A stretch of 64,000 nucleotides of DNA. Source: Desulfoluna sp942491485 (GTDB lineage Bacteria; Desulfobacterota; Desulfobacteria; Desulfobacterales; Desulfolunaceae). The position numbers and the translations under genes were made by a program. The notes beneath the pieces are model-generated. The model did no database searches and was not told the DNA's origin. It was given only the letters and a program-made list of their open reading frames with translations. This document shows, one piece after another, positions 35,463-43,912 of the stretch (positions are counted from its first letter, which is position 1; each line of letters opens with the position of its first letter). The stretch is taken from contig CALOAX010000010.1 in the NCBI GenBank assembly GCA_942491485.1, positions 62,001 through 126,000 on the forward strand. The letters run 5' to 3'.

Positions 35463-35567
35463 GCCTCCGGCAGCAAGGGTGGCGAAAACACCTCGAAAGC
35501 GGATTTGCAGATGTTCTCGCCCCTCGTTCTTCGGGTTGATCACTTCTGCTGACGGGCTGCTCCCGCG
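35463..35567 (+). repeat. Decayed repeat element, left half of a convergent pair
   Basis: GCCTCCGGCAGC (35463-35474), AAGGGTGGCGAAAACACCTCGAAAGC split as at 22112, then CCCCTCGTTCTTCGGG and GACGGGCTGCTCCCG. It points at the copy at 35672. It lies immediately upstream of moaA, not after a stop codon. Confidence 0.7.
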
Positions 35568-35671
35568 GATAACTGTTAGGGTGGTTCAAGTGTCCATATA
35601 AGGCTCACGTATTTCGCCGGAATGACCCTGGTGTTGAGCAACAGAAAGACTGAACCAATGTACGATTACGA

Positions 35672-35755
35672 TGGCGCAGCACTTCGCCCGAGGTACGAGG
35701 GCAAAGTGCTGCGCCAATATGGGGTCCAGGGGATCATTCCCTGGCCGCCGGAGGC
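35672..35755 (-). repeat. Repeat with perfect 13-bp stem and unique arm sequence
   Basis: TGGCGCAGCACTT (35672-35684) pairs with AAGTGCTGCGCCA (35704-35716), then GCCC/GGGC around GAGGTACGA. The arms share nothing with GCGAATG copies, yet the loop is kept. The head hairpin CCAGGG...CCCTGG (35726-35744) and GCCGCCGGAGGC (35744-35755) follow, 13 nt before the next stop. Confidence 0.88.
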
Positions 35756-35768
35756 AGGCTTTTAAGCC

Positions 35769-37286
35769 TTACTCTGCGGCGTTGACGATGGTGTCCACGA
35801 GGCCGTCGATGGTGAAGGACTCGGCCACGAGGTGGGGGGTGAGTCCCAGCTCTTTGGCGGTCTCTTCGGTGACGGGGCCAATGCAGGCCACGGTGACGCC
35901 TTCCATGAGGGAGAGGTCGCCGTTGGGGATCATGGATACGAAGTTCTTCACCGTGGAGGAGCTGGTGAAGGTTACCATGTCCACGTCCCGGTTGGTGAGG
36001 GCTTCGGCCACTTTTTCGGAGGAGGTTGCATCGATGGCGGTGCGGTAGACAGCCACCTCATTGACCTCGGCGCCCATTTTCGTGAGTTCCACGGGGATCA
36101 CGGGGCGGGCCTCTTCTGCTCTCGGGAGCAGGATTTTTGCGCCCTTCATCGCCTGGCTGGCAAAGGCTTCCACCACCGATTCCGCCACGTAGCTGTCGGG
36201 GAGGATGTCTGTACCGATGCCGTATTTCTTCAGTTCAGCCGCCGTGGAGGGGCCGATGCAGGCGGTTTTAAGGCTGCCCAGGGCTCGGGCATCCAGGCCT
36301 TTTTCAAAGAGGCGGTCAAAGAAGGTGATCACCCCGTTGACGCTGGTAAAGACGACCCAGTCGTACTCTTTAAGGGTGGCAAGGGCGTCATCCACGGGCT
36401 TGGATCCCTCAATGGGTTCAATCTCGATGACCGGTGCTTCCAGGCATTCGGCGCCCAGCTCCATGAGCTTGGAGGTGAGGCCGCTGGCCTGCTTTCGTGC
36501 GCGGGTGATGACCACGCGCTTGCCGAAGAGGGGACGGTTCTCAAACCATTTCATGGTGTCCCGAAGGGAAACCACCTCGCCCACCACGATGATGCTGGGG
36601 GATTTCAGGCCCGCTTTTTTGACATCTTCCACGATGGTGGAAAGGGTACCGGCAACGGTCTCCTGGCTGGTGGTGGTGCCCCATCGTACGAGGGCCACGG
36701 GGGTCTCGGCGGGTTTTCCGCAGGCGCTGAGTTTCTCAACGATGTTGGGAAGGTTTCTCACGCCCATGAAAAAGACGATGGTGCCGGACTTGGAGATGGC
36801 ATCCCAGTCGATATTGGAGTTCTCTTTGTTCGGGTCTTCGTGACCGGTGACCAGAGAGAGGGTGGCGGTGAATTTGCGGTGGGTCAGGGGAATCCCCGCG
36901 TAGGCCGGAGCCGCAATGGCGGAGGTGACGCCGGGAACCACTTCCCAGGCGATGCCTTCAGCGATGAGGACTTCGGCCTCTTCGCCGCCACGCCCGAAGA
37001 TGAAGGGGTCACCGCCCTTGAGGCGGGTAACCGTGGCTCCTGTTTTGGCTTTTTCCACCAGCAGGGCGTTGATGCCATCCTGGCTTAAGGTGTGGTCTCC
37101 ACCTTTTTTGCCCACGTAGATGATCTCAGCGCCCTTCTTGGCATAGGCAAGGTGAGAGGGGGCCGCCAGGTAGTCGTAGACCAGCACGTCGGCTTTTTCG
37201 ATGCACTCCCGCCCCTTGACGGTGATAAGGCCCGGATCACCGGGGCCGGCGCCTACCAGATAGACTTTTCCGTATGCTTTGCTCAT
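35769..37286 (-). CDS. cobA/hemD: Uroporphyrinogen-III C-methyltransferase / uroporphyrinogen-III synthase fusion
   Basis: 505 residues. The N-terminal SUMT half (1-245) shows VGAGPGDPGLIT, RLKGGDPFIFGRGGEE and VVPGVTSAIAAPAYAGIPLTHR. The C-terminal HemD half (about 255-500) shows RARKQASGL, VFTSVNGV and FTSSSTVKNF. The two halves close the tetrapyrrole ring and methylate it to precorrin-2 for siroheme, corrinoids and the alternative heme route. The start ATG overlaps the hemC stop by four bases (ATGA), so translation is coupled. Confidence 0.95.
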   Translation of the reverse strand: MSKAYGKVYLVGAGPGDPGLITVKGRECIEKADVLVYDYLAAPSHLAYAKKGAEIIYVGKKGGDHTLSQDGINALLVEKAKTGATVTRLKGGDPFIFGRGGEEAEVLIAEGIAWEVVPGVTSAIAAPAYAGIPLTHRKFTATLSLVTGHEDPNKENSNIDWDAISKSGTIVFFMGVRNLPNIVEKLSACGKPAETPVALVRWGTTTSQETVAGTLSTIVEDVKKAGLKSPSIIVVGEVVSLRDTMKWFENRPLFGKRVVITRARKQASGLTSKLMELGAECLEAPVIEIEPIEGSKPVDDALATLKEYDWVVFTSVNGVITFFDRLFEKGLDARALGSLKTACIGPSTAAELKKYGIGTDILPDSYVAESVVEAFASQAMKGAKILLPRAEEARPVIPVELTKMGAEVNEVAVYRTAIDATSSEKVAEALTNRDVDMVTFTSSSTVKNFVSMIPNGDLSLMEGVTVACIGPVTEETAKELGLTPHLVAESFTIDGLVDTIVNAAE

Positions 37287-38215
37287 GCTTGATTCTCCAG
37301 GAGTTTCGAAAGGATCTCTGCTGCGCCGGCCTCTTTGAGGCGTTCAGCCACGGTGATGCCAAGAGCTTCGCCCTGCGCGTTTTCTGCGGTATCTTTTTCC
37401 ATGAGGATGCGGGTTCCGTCAATTTCAGCAACCAGGCCTCGGATGGTGATTGTTTCACCATCGGTTTCGGCAAAGGCACCCACAGGAATCTGGCAGCTTC
37501 CTTCCAGGGTGTTCAGAAAGGCGCGCTCGGCAAGAACCGTGGTTCGTGTGGGCATGTGGTTGAGGGGTGAAAGGGCCGCGTCGATGCGGTCGTCATTCTC
37601 CCGGGACTCGATGCACAGGGCTCCCTGTCCTACGGCGGGAAGCATGAGCTCGGGGGCCAGGCATTCGGTGATGTGTTCACCGAGTCCCAGGCGCTTGAGC
37701 CCGGCCGCAGCCAGGATGATGGCATCCATGTTGCCTTCCAGGACCTTTTTCAAGCGGGTGTCGATGTTGCCGCGCAGGGTCTCGATCTGCAGGTCGGGGC
37801 GTTTTGCCAGGAGCTGGGCGGAGCGCCTCAAGCTGCTGGTGCCAACGCGGGCACCTTTGGGGAGGTCCTCAAACGTGAGGCCGTTTTTGGAGATGAGGGC
37901 ATCTCTTGGGTCTTCGCGTTCGGGGATGGCACCGATCTTGAGCCCTTCGGGGAGGTGTGCAGGCATGTCCTTCATGCTGTGGACGGCGAGGTCGATGCGT
38001 CCATCCAGGAGGGCCTCTTCAATCTCTTTGACGAAAAGCCCTTTCCCGCCCACCTTGGCCAGGGGCACGTCGAGGATCTTGTCGCCCTTGGTTTTGATGA
38101 TGAGAAGTTCACAGGAGACCCCTTCGTGGAGTCTCTCAAGTTCCGCTTTTACCCAGTTTGCCTGCCAGAGGGCCAGCTGGCTTCCCCGGGTACCAATCAC
38201 AATTTTATTTTCCAT
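37283..38215 (-). CDS. hemC: Hydroxymethylbilane synthase
   Basis: 310 residues starting MENKIVIGTRGSQLALWQ. It polymerises porphobilinogen. The dipyrromethane-cofactor Cys is in GSCQIPVGA, and VHSMKDMP and RRSAQLL are typical. The start at 38215 shares bases with the stop of the small FmdB gene (TGATG). The order FmdB, hemC, cobA/hemD is therefore a tightly coupled operon. Confidence 0.95.
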   Translation of the reverse strand: MENKIVIGTRGSQLALWQANWVKAELERLHEGVSCELLIIKTKGDKILDVPLAKVGGKGLFVKEIEEALLDGRIDLAVHSMKDMPAHLPEGLKIGAIPEREDPRDALISKNGLTFEDLPKGARVGTSSLRRSAQLLAKRPDLQIETLRGNIDTRLKKVLEGNMDAIILAAAGLKRLGLGEHITECLAPELMLPAVGQGALCIESRENDDRIDAALSPLNHMPTRTTVLAERAFLNTLEGSCQIPVGAFAETDGETITIRGLVAEIDGTRILMEKDTAENAQGEALGITVAERLKEAGAAEILSKLLENQA

Positions 38216-38448
38216 CAGGAACCGCACCCCGCACAACTGGTGGCTGAACAGCCGGTACAAGAAGAGCTGGAAGCCGATGAAGCACTGACTTCACCCCCGG
38301 CTCCCTTGCTGACAAATCCGCAAGCGGACATCTGTTTGGAGACACCTGTGTCTCCGCATTTTGGGCAGCTTTCCGGGTCTTTCCCTCCCATGACGAGGTA
38401 CTCGAACTCGTGGCTGCACGCACCGCATTTGTATTCAAAAATGGGCAT
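38215..38448 (-). CDS. FmdB-family zinc ribbon protein
   Basis: 77 residues. MPIFEYKCGACSHEFE and CPKCG form the four-Cys zinc ribbon of the FmdB/CxxC family. A Ser/Gly-rich tail follows, ending SCTGCSATSCAGCGS with extra Cys. A regulatory role is often assumed but unproven. ATG has GAGGTGAT upstream. First gene of the hemC operon. Confidence 0.88.
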   Translation of the reverse strand: MPIFEYKCGACSHEFEYLVMGGKDPESCPKCGDTGVSKQMSACGFVSKGAGGEVSASSASSSSCTGCSATSCAGCGS

Positions 38449-38687
38449 GGTATCACCTCATGGTATTTAAGGGGTTGGCCCCTTCAGGCCGGACCTTCTG
38501 ATGAAACGCAGGGGTCCGACAGGCTTAAGGGGGTATTCTGGTACGACACACAATAAGCACCCTGGGGCAGGATGGCAACGGTGTCACCAAAAAAGATAAC
38601 GTGGGTCCGGGTAAGGGCCCAACAGTACGACGGCTGGTGTGGTTCCGTGCTTCTAAACATTGAAACCATTCAGCTCTTGAAAAATAT

Positions 38688-38904
38688 GCCGGCGGGTCGC
38701 TTTTTGAAAAAAGCTCCGCAAAAACTTTCCGGTTGTGGTTCCCTTTTCCCTTAGCCCCTGCGGGGGCTAAGGGAAAAGGGAACCACAGACACGTTAGGGC
38801 CAAACGGTATGGATTGCGAACCTCGGTGATGCAATCGAAATTGCAATTAAAACCTGTTTGTCAAACTTTTCAAAAGTTTGGCCCCCGGCAGGGCCGCCGG
38901 CGGC
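38688..38904 (-). repeat. Type II repeat unit (217 bp) containing a perfect 25-bp hairpin
   Basis: It starts GCCGGCGGGTCGC, then GCTTTTTGAAAAAAGC and ACTTTCCGGT. A perfect 25-bp inverted repeat (38734-38758 with 38763-38787) closed by TGCG follows; then GCAAT-CGAA-ATTGC, CAAACTTTT-CA-AAAGTTTG, GGCCCCCGGCAGGGCC and GCCGCCGGCGGC (38893-38904). 26 nt before the gmhA stop. The rest of the gap 38449-38687 holds no gene I can support. Confidence 0.85.
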
Positions 38905-38930
38905 GCTTTCCCAACGTTCCTGTTGAGTGG

Positions 38931-39509
38931 CTACTGAAAATTTTCAGGAAAGAGAATTCGATCCACCAGATCACAAAGGATGTGGCCCATGAGGATGTGG
39001 CATTCCTGGATTCGTGCTGTCACGCCGACGGGTGCGGTGATGGTTGTGTCCGCGATGTCGGCCGCCTGGCCCCCTTTGCCGGTGAAGGCCACGGTGTGCA
39101 TGCCGCCCTGTGCCGCCACCTTGAGGGCCTTGATGACATTGGGGGAGTTGCCGCTGGTGCTGATGCCGATCACCACATCATTTTTGCGTCCAAGGGCTGC
39201 CACCTGCTTTGAGAAGATCTCATCAAAGTGGTAGTCGTTGCCGATGCTGGTGATGATGGAGGTGTCCGTGGTCAGGGCGATGGAGGCCAGGGGAATGCGT
39301 TCTGTCTGAAAACGGTTCACAAACTCGGCGGCGATGTGCTGGGCATCGGCGGCGCTGCCGCCGTTGCCGAAGATCAGGATTTTCCCGCCTGCCGTGAGGC
39401 TCTCGGCCATAAGGCGGGCGGTCTCCACAAGTCGCTGGTCGTTTGCGCTGATGGCCGCTTTTTTGGCCTCCACACTTGCTTCTAAGGTCTGGTTGATGAT
39501 GTCGATCAT
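38931..39509 (-). CDS. gmhA: Phosphoheptose isomerase (sedoheptulose 7-phosphate isomerase)
   Basis: 192 residues with a single SIS fold. FGNGGSAADAQHIAAEFVNRF carries the substrate/zinc site (His and Glu), and ISTSGNSPNVIKAL is the sugar-phosphate loop; CHILMGHILCDLVD closes it. It starts ADP-heptose synthesis for lipopolysaccharide core. ATG overlaps the selA stop (ATGA), an unusual coupling of LPS and selenium genes. No other heptose gene is adjacent. Confidence 0.94.
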   Translation of the reverse strand: MIDIINQTLEASVEAKKAAISANDQRLVETARLMAESLTAGGKILIFGNGGSAADAQHIAAEFVNRFQTERIPLASIALTTDTSIITSIGNDYHFDEIFSKQVAALGRKNDVVIGISTSGNSPNVIKALKVAAQGGMHTVAFTGKGGQAADIADTTITAPVGVTARIQECHILMGHILCDLVDRILFPENFQ

Positions 39510-40909
39510 GCGCGGGCCTCCACAATGCGGGAAAGAGCCTCGGCAATGAGGGCTGGGTCTCCCTCCTGCAAGGTTCTGGGGTCAAGGATGTAGGTTTCGT
39601 TTTCAATGCGGCCGATGATGGGCGGATCGTTTTTTCTCATGGCCTTCTCCATGGCGCTGGCCCCCATGCCGGGCAGGGTGATGCCCACGCAGCAGGAGGG
39701 GAGCTCCAGCAACGGAAGGGAGCCGCCTCCGGGGCGTGACGCCAATGCCAGGGCTTCCGCTTTAACGGGAAGGCCTGCCAGGACCTCCATCAGTTCGTTT
39801 GCCCTTGTTTCTGTTTCCTGCCGGTCCATGGTGATCATGCGCAGGGTGGGGATTTTGGTCACGGCTTCGGCCTCGTCGCGGTAGAGCCGCAAGGTGGCTT
39901 CCAGGGCAGCCAGGGTGAGCTTGTCGATGCGAAGGGCGCGGGTCAGGGGGTTTTTGCGGATGGCCTCTATGTGTGTGCGGCTTCCGACGATGATGCCTGA
40001 CTGGGGACCTCCCAGGAGCTTGTCACCGCTGAAGGTGACGATATCTGCGCCGGCTGCCACGGATTGTTGAACCGTGGGTTCTGCGGGCAGGCCGTAATCG
40101 CCGAAATTGATGAAGGTGCCGCTGCCCAGGTCGTCCATAACGGGAATGCCGCGTTCTTTGCCCAACTCGGCGAGTTCTGCGACGGAGACGGCCGAGGTAA
40201 AGCCCACGATTTGATAGTTGCTGGTGTGAACTTTGAGGAAGAGACCGGTCTCTTCGGAGATGGCATTTTCGTAGTCCCTTAAGTGGGTGCGGTTGGTGGT
40301 GCCCACCTCTTTTAATATGCCGCCGCTTTTGGTCATGACATCGGGAATGCGAAAGGCCCCCCCGATCTCCACCAGTTCTCCCCGGGAGACGACGGCTTCT
40401 TTGCCGCGCACAAGGGTGTCGAGGCACAGAAGGACGGCGCCTGCGTTGTTGTTGACCACCATGGCCGCTTCGGCTCCGGTGATCTCGCAGATGAGCTCTT
40501 CCACGGCGGTGTAGCGCAGGCCTCTTTTGCCGGTCTTGAGGTTGAATTCAAGGTTGGAGTAGCGGGTCCCCACGGCGTTGATGCGCTCCAGGGCCTCTTC
40601 GGCCATGAGGGATCTGCCGAGGTTGGTGTGAACCACCACGCCGGTGCCGTTGACCACCCGGGTGAGGTTGGGACGCATTTTGGCGTCGATGCGCTCGTGG
40701 GCCAGGGTCAGCACCGAGGCGAGATCCACCGTGGGATCTTCCCCGTTGAATATGGCGCGACGCGTTGCTTCCAGGGCTTCACGGGCCGATGCCGTGAGGA
40801 CGCTTCGAGGAACCTGGCCTGCAGGGATTTCTGCCAAAAGGGCGTCAAGGAGTGTGTCCACACCGGGGAGGGTGCGAAGCAGCTGTTTCTGAGTGTCCCG
40901 TAATTCCAT
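39506..40909 (-). CDS. selA: L-seryl-tRNA(Sec) selenium transferase
   Basis: 467 residues. PLP is expected on Lys297 in FSGDKLLGGPQSG. NGTGVVVHTNLGRS and EVGTTNRTHLRDY are strongly conserved. It converts Ser-tRNA(Sec) to Sec-tRNA(Sec), so the organism makes selenoproteins. ATG at 40909 has AAGGT about 6 nt upstream; the longer frame to 40996 reads through the terminator region and is rejected. selB and tRNA-Sec were not found in this window. Confidence 0.95.
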   Translation of the reverse strand: MELRDTQKQLLRTLPGVDTLLDALLAEIPAGQVPRSVLTASAREALEATRRAIFNGEDPTVDLASVLTLAHERIDAKMRPNLTRVVNGTGVVVHTNLGRSLMAEEALERINAVGTRYSNLEFNLKTGKRGLRYTAVEELICEITGAEAAMVVNNNAGAVLLCLDTLVRGKEAVVSRGELVEIGGAFRIPDVMTKSGGILKEVGTTNRTHLRDYENAISEETGLFLKVHTSNYQIVGFTSAVSVAELAELGKERGIPVMDDLGSGTFINFGDYGLPAEPTVQQSVAAGADIVTFSGDKLLGGPQSGIIVGSRTHIEAIRKNPLTRALRIDKLTLAALEATLRLYRDEAEAVTKIPTLRMITMDRQETETRANELMEVLAGLPVKAEALALASRPGGGSLPLLELPSCCVGITLPGMGASAMEKAMRKNDPPIIGRIENETYILDPRTLQEGDPALIAEALSRIVEARA

Positions 40910-40960
40910 TCCGGTACCTTGTGTATGTGAAGGGGGCAGTGTGTTGGGCTGCCGTATCCA

Positions 40961-40999
40961 AATAATAAAAGGTGGTTCCACCCATGGTGAAACCACCTT
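40961..40999 (-). terminator. Rho-independent terminator of the CheD-HDOD gene
   Basis: On the minus strand AAGGTGGTT.CACC and GGTG.AACCACCTT form a 13-bp stem with one mismatch and ATG in the loop, followed by TTTTATTATTT. It also separates this gene from selA. Confidence 0.85.
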
Positions 41000-41067
41000 C
41001 CTTTGTATCTTAAAAGGTCTGCCTCGGCAAATGCTTTTCCCCGGGGCGTAACCCGGCCCAAAACGGA

Positions 41068-42405
41068 TCAGGTTATGGCGAGTTCCGGGCTTCCTGACAG
41101 CACCTGGTGGGGAATGGCGTCCACGATGGCGGGAAAGTCGGCAATGGACATCCCCAGGAGCTCCAGTCGTCGTGACAGGGAGTTCATGTCAACCTTATGC
41201 AGGCTGGGGCCGGCACTGAACATGTGAAAGAGGGTGTCGGAGACGGAGACGATGGTCACCAGCTCAAGGTGGTCCTCGGCCTCTTCGGGGGTATGGTGAT
41301 GGCGAATGGTGTTGATGATGGAAGGGGGCAGCTCCCATTTTCTGGCCAGCTTGAACCCTGCCTTGGTGTGGTTGGTCTTGAGAAGGCGGTTCTCCGTTTC
41401 CACCAGGTCGTTTTCACCCATAATCTCGCGGTAGAAGAAGGGGCGTGCGCCGGAGACGAACTGATCCAGGACCACTTTGCCCAGGTCGTGGGTCAGGCCG
41501 GCGGAATAGGCGGCAAAGGGAGACGCCTTGCCGCTGAGGGAGGCGATCTTTTCGGCCACAAGGGCCACACCGATGGCGTGGTGGTAGAGCCCCCCTTTGG
41601 TGAGGGAGTAGCCGGTATAGCTGTTGTTGAGCAGCTTTTTCACCGCCATGGCCGTGACAATTTTCGCCAGGGTGGTCTGCCCGATGATGAGCAGAGCATC
41701 GTCGATGGAGTCGATGCCGCCTTTGCCGCAAAAGACGGCGGAGTTGCAGTGCTTGAGTACTTGGGCGCTGATCACCTGGTCTTTCCGAACCTCCTGGGAA
41801 AGGTACTGGATGCCGTAGTTGTCCTCCCCGATCATTCGAAGAATCTTCAGGGCGACCTGGGGAATGGGCTGGATATCATCCAGGCAGGAGATGCGGCCGT
41901 TTGTCTCTTCGTCGGGGGGTGTGTCTTCCGACAGGAGGGCAGGGATTACCTCGTATTCGAAGGTCTCCAGATTAAAGTTGAGGCAGCAGGTAAAAAAACC
42001 ACCGGTCTCCGACAGGAGCACCTGGATGCCGTGTTTGCCCAGGACCTCCTTGACCACCTCTGCGGTTCGCCCGCCAATGTCGAGGCGAATGTCCTGATTG
42101 CTAACTTTTCCGGCGAGGGCTCCACCGGCAATAACAGCCTGAAGCCTTGATATGTCGGCCCCTTCACGGACAAGGTGTCCCAGGAAGAGGGGCAGGCCGG
42201 TGGCGGCGTATTTTTCCCGGTTGTATTCGGTTTTTCCGGACACGGGTTCGGGCAGGAGGATATGGTAAAGGCCGGCAACGCCAGCTTCAGGGTCAAAAAG
42301 GGCAACACCGACACAGGAGTTGAGGTAAGCCTGAAGGACAAGGGGTTTTCTGGTGTCCACCTGGAATGTCCCTGCCGGGACATGGAACTTCTGGTAGTAG
42401 GTCAT
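41068..42405 (-). CDS. CheD-like deamidase fused to an HDOD domain
   Basis: 445 residues. The N-terminal about 160 resemble CheD: YLNSCVGVALFDPEAGVAGLYHILLP gives the catalytic Cys31 and His48, and TGLPLFL and GGALAG follow. Residues about 165-440 form an HDOD domain (IPQVALKILRMI, SAQVLKHCNSAVF, YSAGLTHDLGKVVLDQF, IRHHHTPEEA), with several HD-type His/Asp residues retained. CheD normally deamidates chemoreceptors, and HDOD proteins take part in signalling. No chemotaxis genes adjoin. The ribosome site is weak. Confidence 0.82.
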   Translation of the reverse strand: MTYYQKFHVPAGTFQVDTRKPLVLQAYLNSCVGVALFDPEAGVAGLYHILLPEPVSGKTEYNREKYAATGLPLFLGHLVREGADISRLQAVIAGGALAGKVSNQDIRLDIGGRTAEVVKEVLGKHGIQVLLSETGGFFTCCLNFNLETFEYEVIPALLSEDTPPDEETNGRISCLDDIQPIPQVALKILRMIGEDNYGIQYLSQEVRKDQVISAQVLKHCNSAVFCGKGGIDSIDDALLIIGQTTLAKIVTAMAVKKLLNNSYTGYSLTKGGLYHHAIGVALVAEKIASLSGKASPFAAYSAGLTHDLGKVVLDQFVSGARPFFYREIMGENDLVETENRLLKTNHTKAGFKLARKWELPPSIINTIRHHHTPEEAEDHLELVTIVSVSDTLFHMFSAGPSLHKVDMNSLSRRLELLGMSIADFPAIVDAIPHQVLSGSPELAIT

Positions 42406-42974
42406 ACGGAGAGGCTCTCTTGCAAGGGGTCGTTCCTATGTTTGTAGAACAGGTGATGTCAGGGGGACTGTCCCTGAAACCCTTGCGGGGCGCCTGTTCA
42501 AACAGAATGCGCTCACAAAAACATCGGGTTAAAGGGGCATCCATCACATCTTGTAGTGTGAGCGATCAGCTGCTCACGATGTGGTGTGTGGAAGGCCCTG
42601 CCCTGATTTTTTTGTGGAGCTGCCAAGTTAAAAAAGGTAGCATTTTGTTTGGTGTATTGCAACATCAAAGGCCCTAAACTAGTTGTTTTTGCATTGTTTT
42701 CGTTGAACATGGGGTCGGGACGTAAACAGGGTGTCCGCCAGGGGAACAGCGAGGTGGCGATGCGGAACAATTTTGATGCTTTATCCCTTTGACGAAATGG
42801 GGTATACCGCCACTGCACATGCGAATTCGGTTTTGTGGCGGAGGTTGATTTGTTGCTGCCGGGCATGATGCCTTTGAAGAAAACACACCGTCGTAAGCGC
42901 CTCGGGCAGCAGCAAGTCCTGATGACTTGCTCAGCACTTTGCGAGGCCATTAAATATCAAGGAAGGAGGTGCCT
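42406..42974 (+). promoter_or_regulatory. pyrF upstream region with structured leader
   Basis: A 569-bp gap with no credible gene. Just before pyrF, GCCTCG (42899-42904) pairs with CGAGGC (42942-42947) around the perfect hairpin AGCAAGTC-CTGAT-GACTTGCT (42911-42931). No U-run follows, so it looks like a leader fold rather than an attenuator. I cannot assign a known riboswitch. Confidence 0.4.
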
Positions 42975-43703
42975 TTGAGTCCCAAAGATCGTATTATATT
43001 TCCTCTGGATCTTCCCACAGAGAAGGAGGCGTTGGAATATGCCACCCTGCTTTGCGGTAAGGTGGGCATGTTTAAAATCGGGTTGGAGCTTTTCCTTGAG
43101 TGCGGGCCGTCCATTGTGGAAAAGGTACGCGCAGCTGGTGCCGCTGATATTTTTCTTGATTTGAAACTCCACGACATCCCCGTGACTGTAGAGCGGGCTG
43201 TGGCCCGTGTGGCCGATCTTGGCGTGCGCTTTTTGACCGTTCATTGCGGTGAGTCCGAGGCCATGCTCAAGGGAGCCGTGGCCGGAAGTGGTGGAAAAGT
43301 GGGTATCCTGGGGGTGACGGTTCTGACCAGTGTCGGGCCGGAAGACATCAGGAAATCCGGCTTTCTTCCCCAGTATGCTGAGGATCTGAAGCAGCTGGTG
43401 ATCAAGCGTGCAGTAATGGCCAACACGTGTGGCTGTGCCGGAGTTGTATGCTCCGGCCATGAGGCCTCCGTCATCCGTGAAGCGGCTGGAGACGATTTTT
43501 TTACGGTGACACCCGGGATTCGTCCCGCCTGGGAAGGGACGGGCAAGGATGACCAGAAGCGAGTGATGACGCCCGCGGAAGCCATTGCCAATGGTTCGGA
43601 TTACCTGGTTATCGGACGGCCCATCCGCAACGCCAATGACCCGGCTGCCGCTGCAGCGAGGGTGGCCGAAGAGATTCAGGAAGGCCTTCTCGCCAGGGCT
43701 TGA
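42975..43703 (+). CDS. pyrF: Orotidine 5'-phosphate decarboxylase
   Basis: 242 residues. The catalytic signature is DLKLHDIP. PLDLPTEKEAL, KIGLELFL, GVTVLTS, TPGIRP and YLVIGRPI are typical of the short bacterial class. It makes UMP, the last step of pyrimidine synthesis. I start at TTG 42975, 5 nt after AAGGAGG; GTG at 42969 overlaps the ribosome site. Monocistronic, with a bidirectional terminator at 43849. Confidence 0.94.
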   Translation: MSPKDRIIFPLDLPTEKEALEYATLLCGKVGMFKIGLELFLECGPSIVEKVRAAGAADIFLDLKLHDIPVTVERAVARVADLGVRFLTVHCGESEAMLKGAVAGSGGKVGILGVTVLTSVGPEDIRKSGFLPQYAEDLKQLVIKRAVMANTCGCAGVVCSGHEASVIREAAGDDFFTVTPGIRPAWEGTGKDDQKRVMTPAEAIANGSDYLVIGRPIRNANDPAAAAARVAEEIQEGLLARA

Positions 43704-43722
43704 TAGCGAAGGCTGTTCAGAT

Positions 43723-43750
43723 GCCTCCGACGGGCAGGGGCTGAGCCCGT
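43723..43750 (+). repeat. Decayed repeat head after pyrF
   Basis: GCCTCCGACGGGC then ACGGGC...GCCCGT with an AGGGGCTGA loop. It lies 20 nt after the pyrF stop, on the same strand. No stem-loop with the conserved loop follows. Confidence 0.5.
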
Positions 43751-43848
43751 GACCACCCGTTGAGGTTGCTTAGCCTTTTTCGTGTAGCCCGAAGGGCGCT
43801 TCGTGTTCTTGAGCAGGTTTCCCCGGAATAAGGCCGCATCTAAAATTA

Positions 43849-43890
43849 AAAAGAGCCCGATTCACGTTCGTGAGTCGGGCTCTTTTTTTT
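43849..43890. terminator. Bidirectional terminator between pyrF and the TPR gene
   Basis: AAAAAGAGCCCGATTCAC pairs with GTGAGTCGGGCTCTTTTT (one mismatch, GTTC region loop), flanked by A-run and T-run, so it can act for both convergent genes. Confidence 0.93.
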
Positions 43891-43912
43891 GCTGGTCAGG
43901 GGTCTTGAATGG

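Noticed and set aside
35832..37088. Plus-strand open frame (418 aa) opposite cobA/hemD
   Set aside because: Gly/His-rich shadow of a certain gene.
39506..40909. Selenoprotein genes near selA
   Set aside because: No neighbouring gene showed an in-frame TGA with continued homology; none could be supported by eye.
42513..42950. 145-aa minus-strand open frame before pyrF
   Set aside because: Starts inside the pyrF leader fold, has no ribosome site and no motif.
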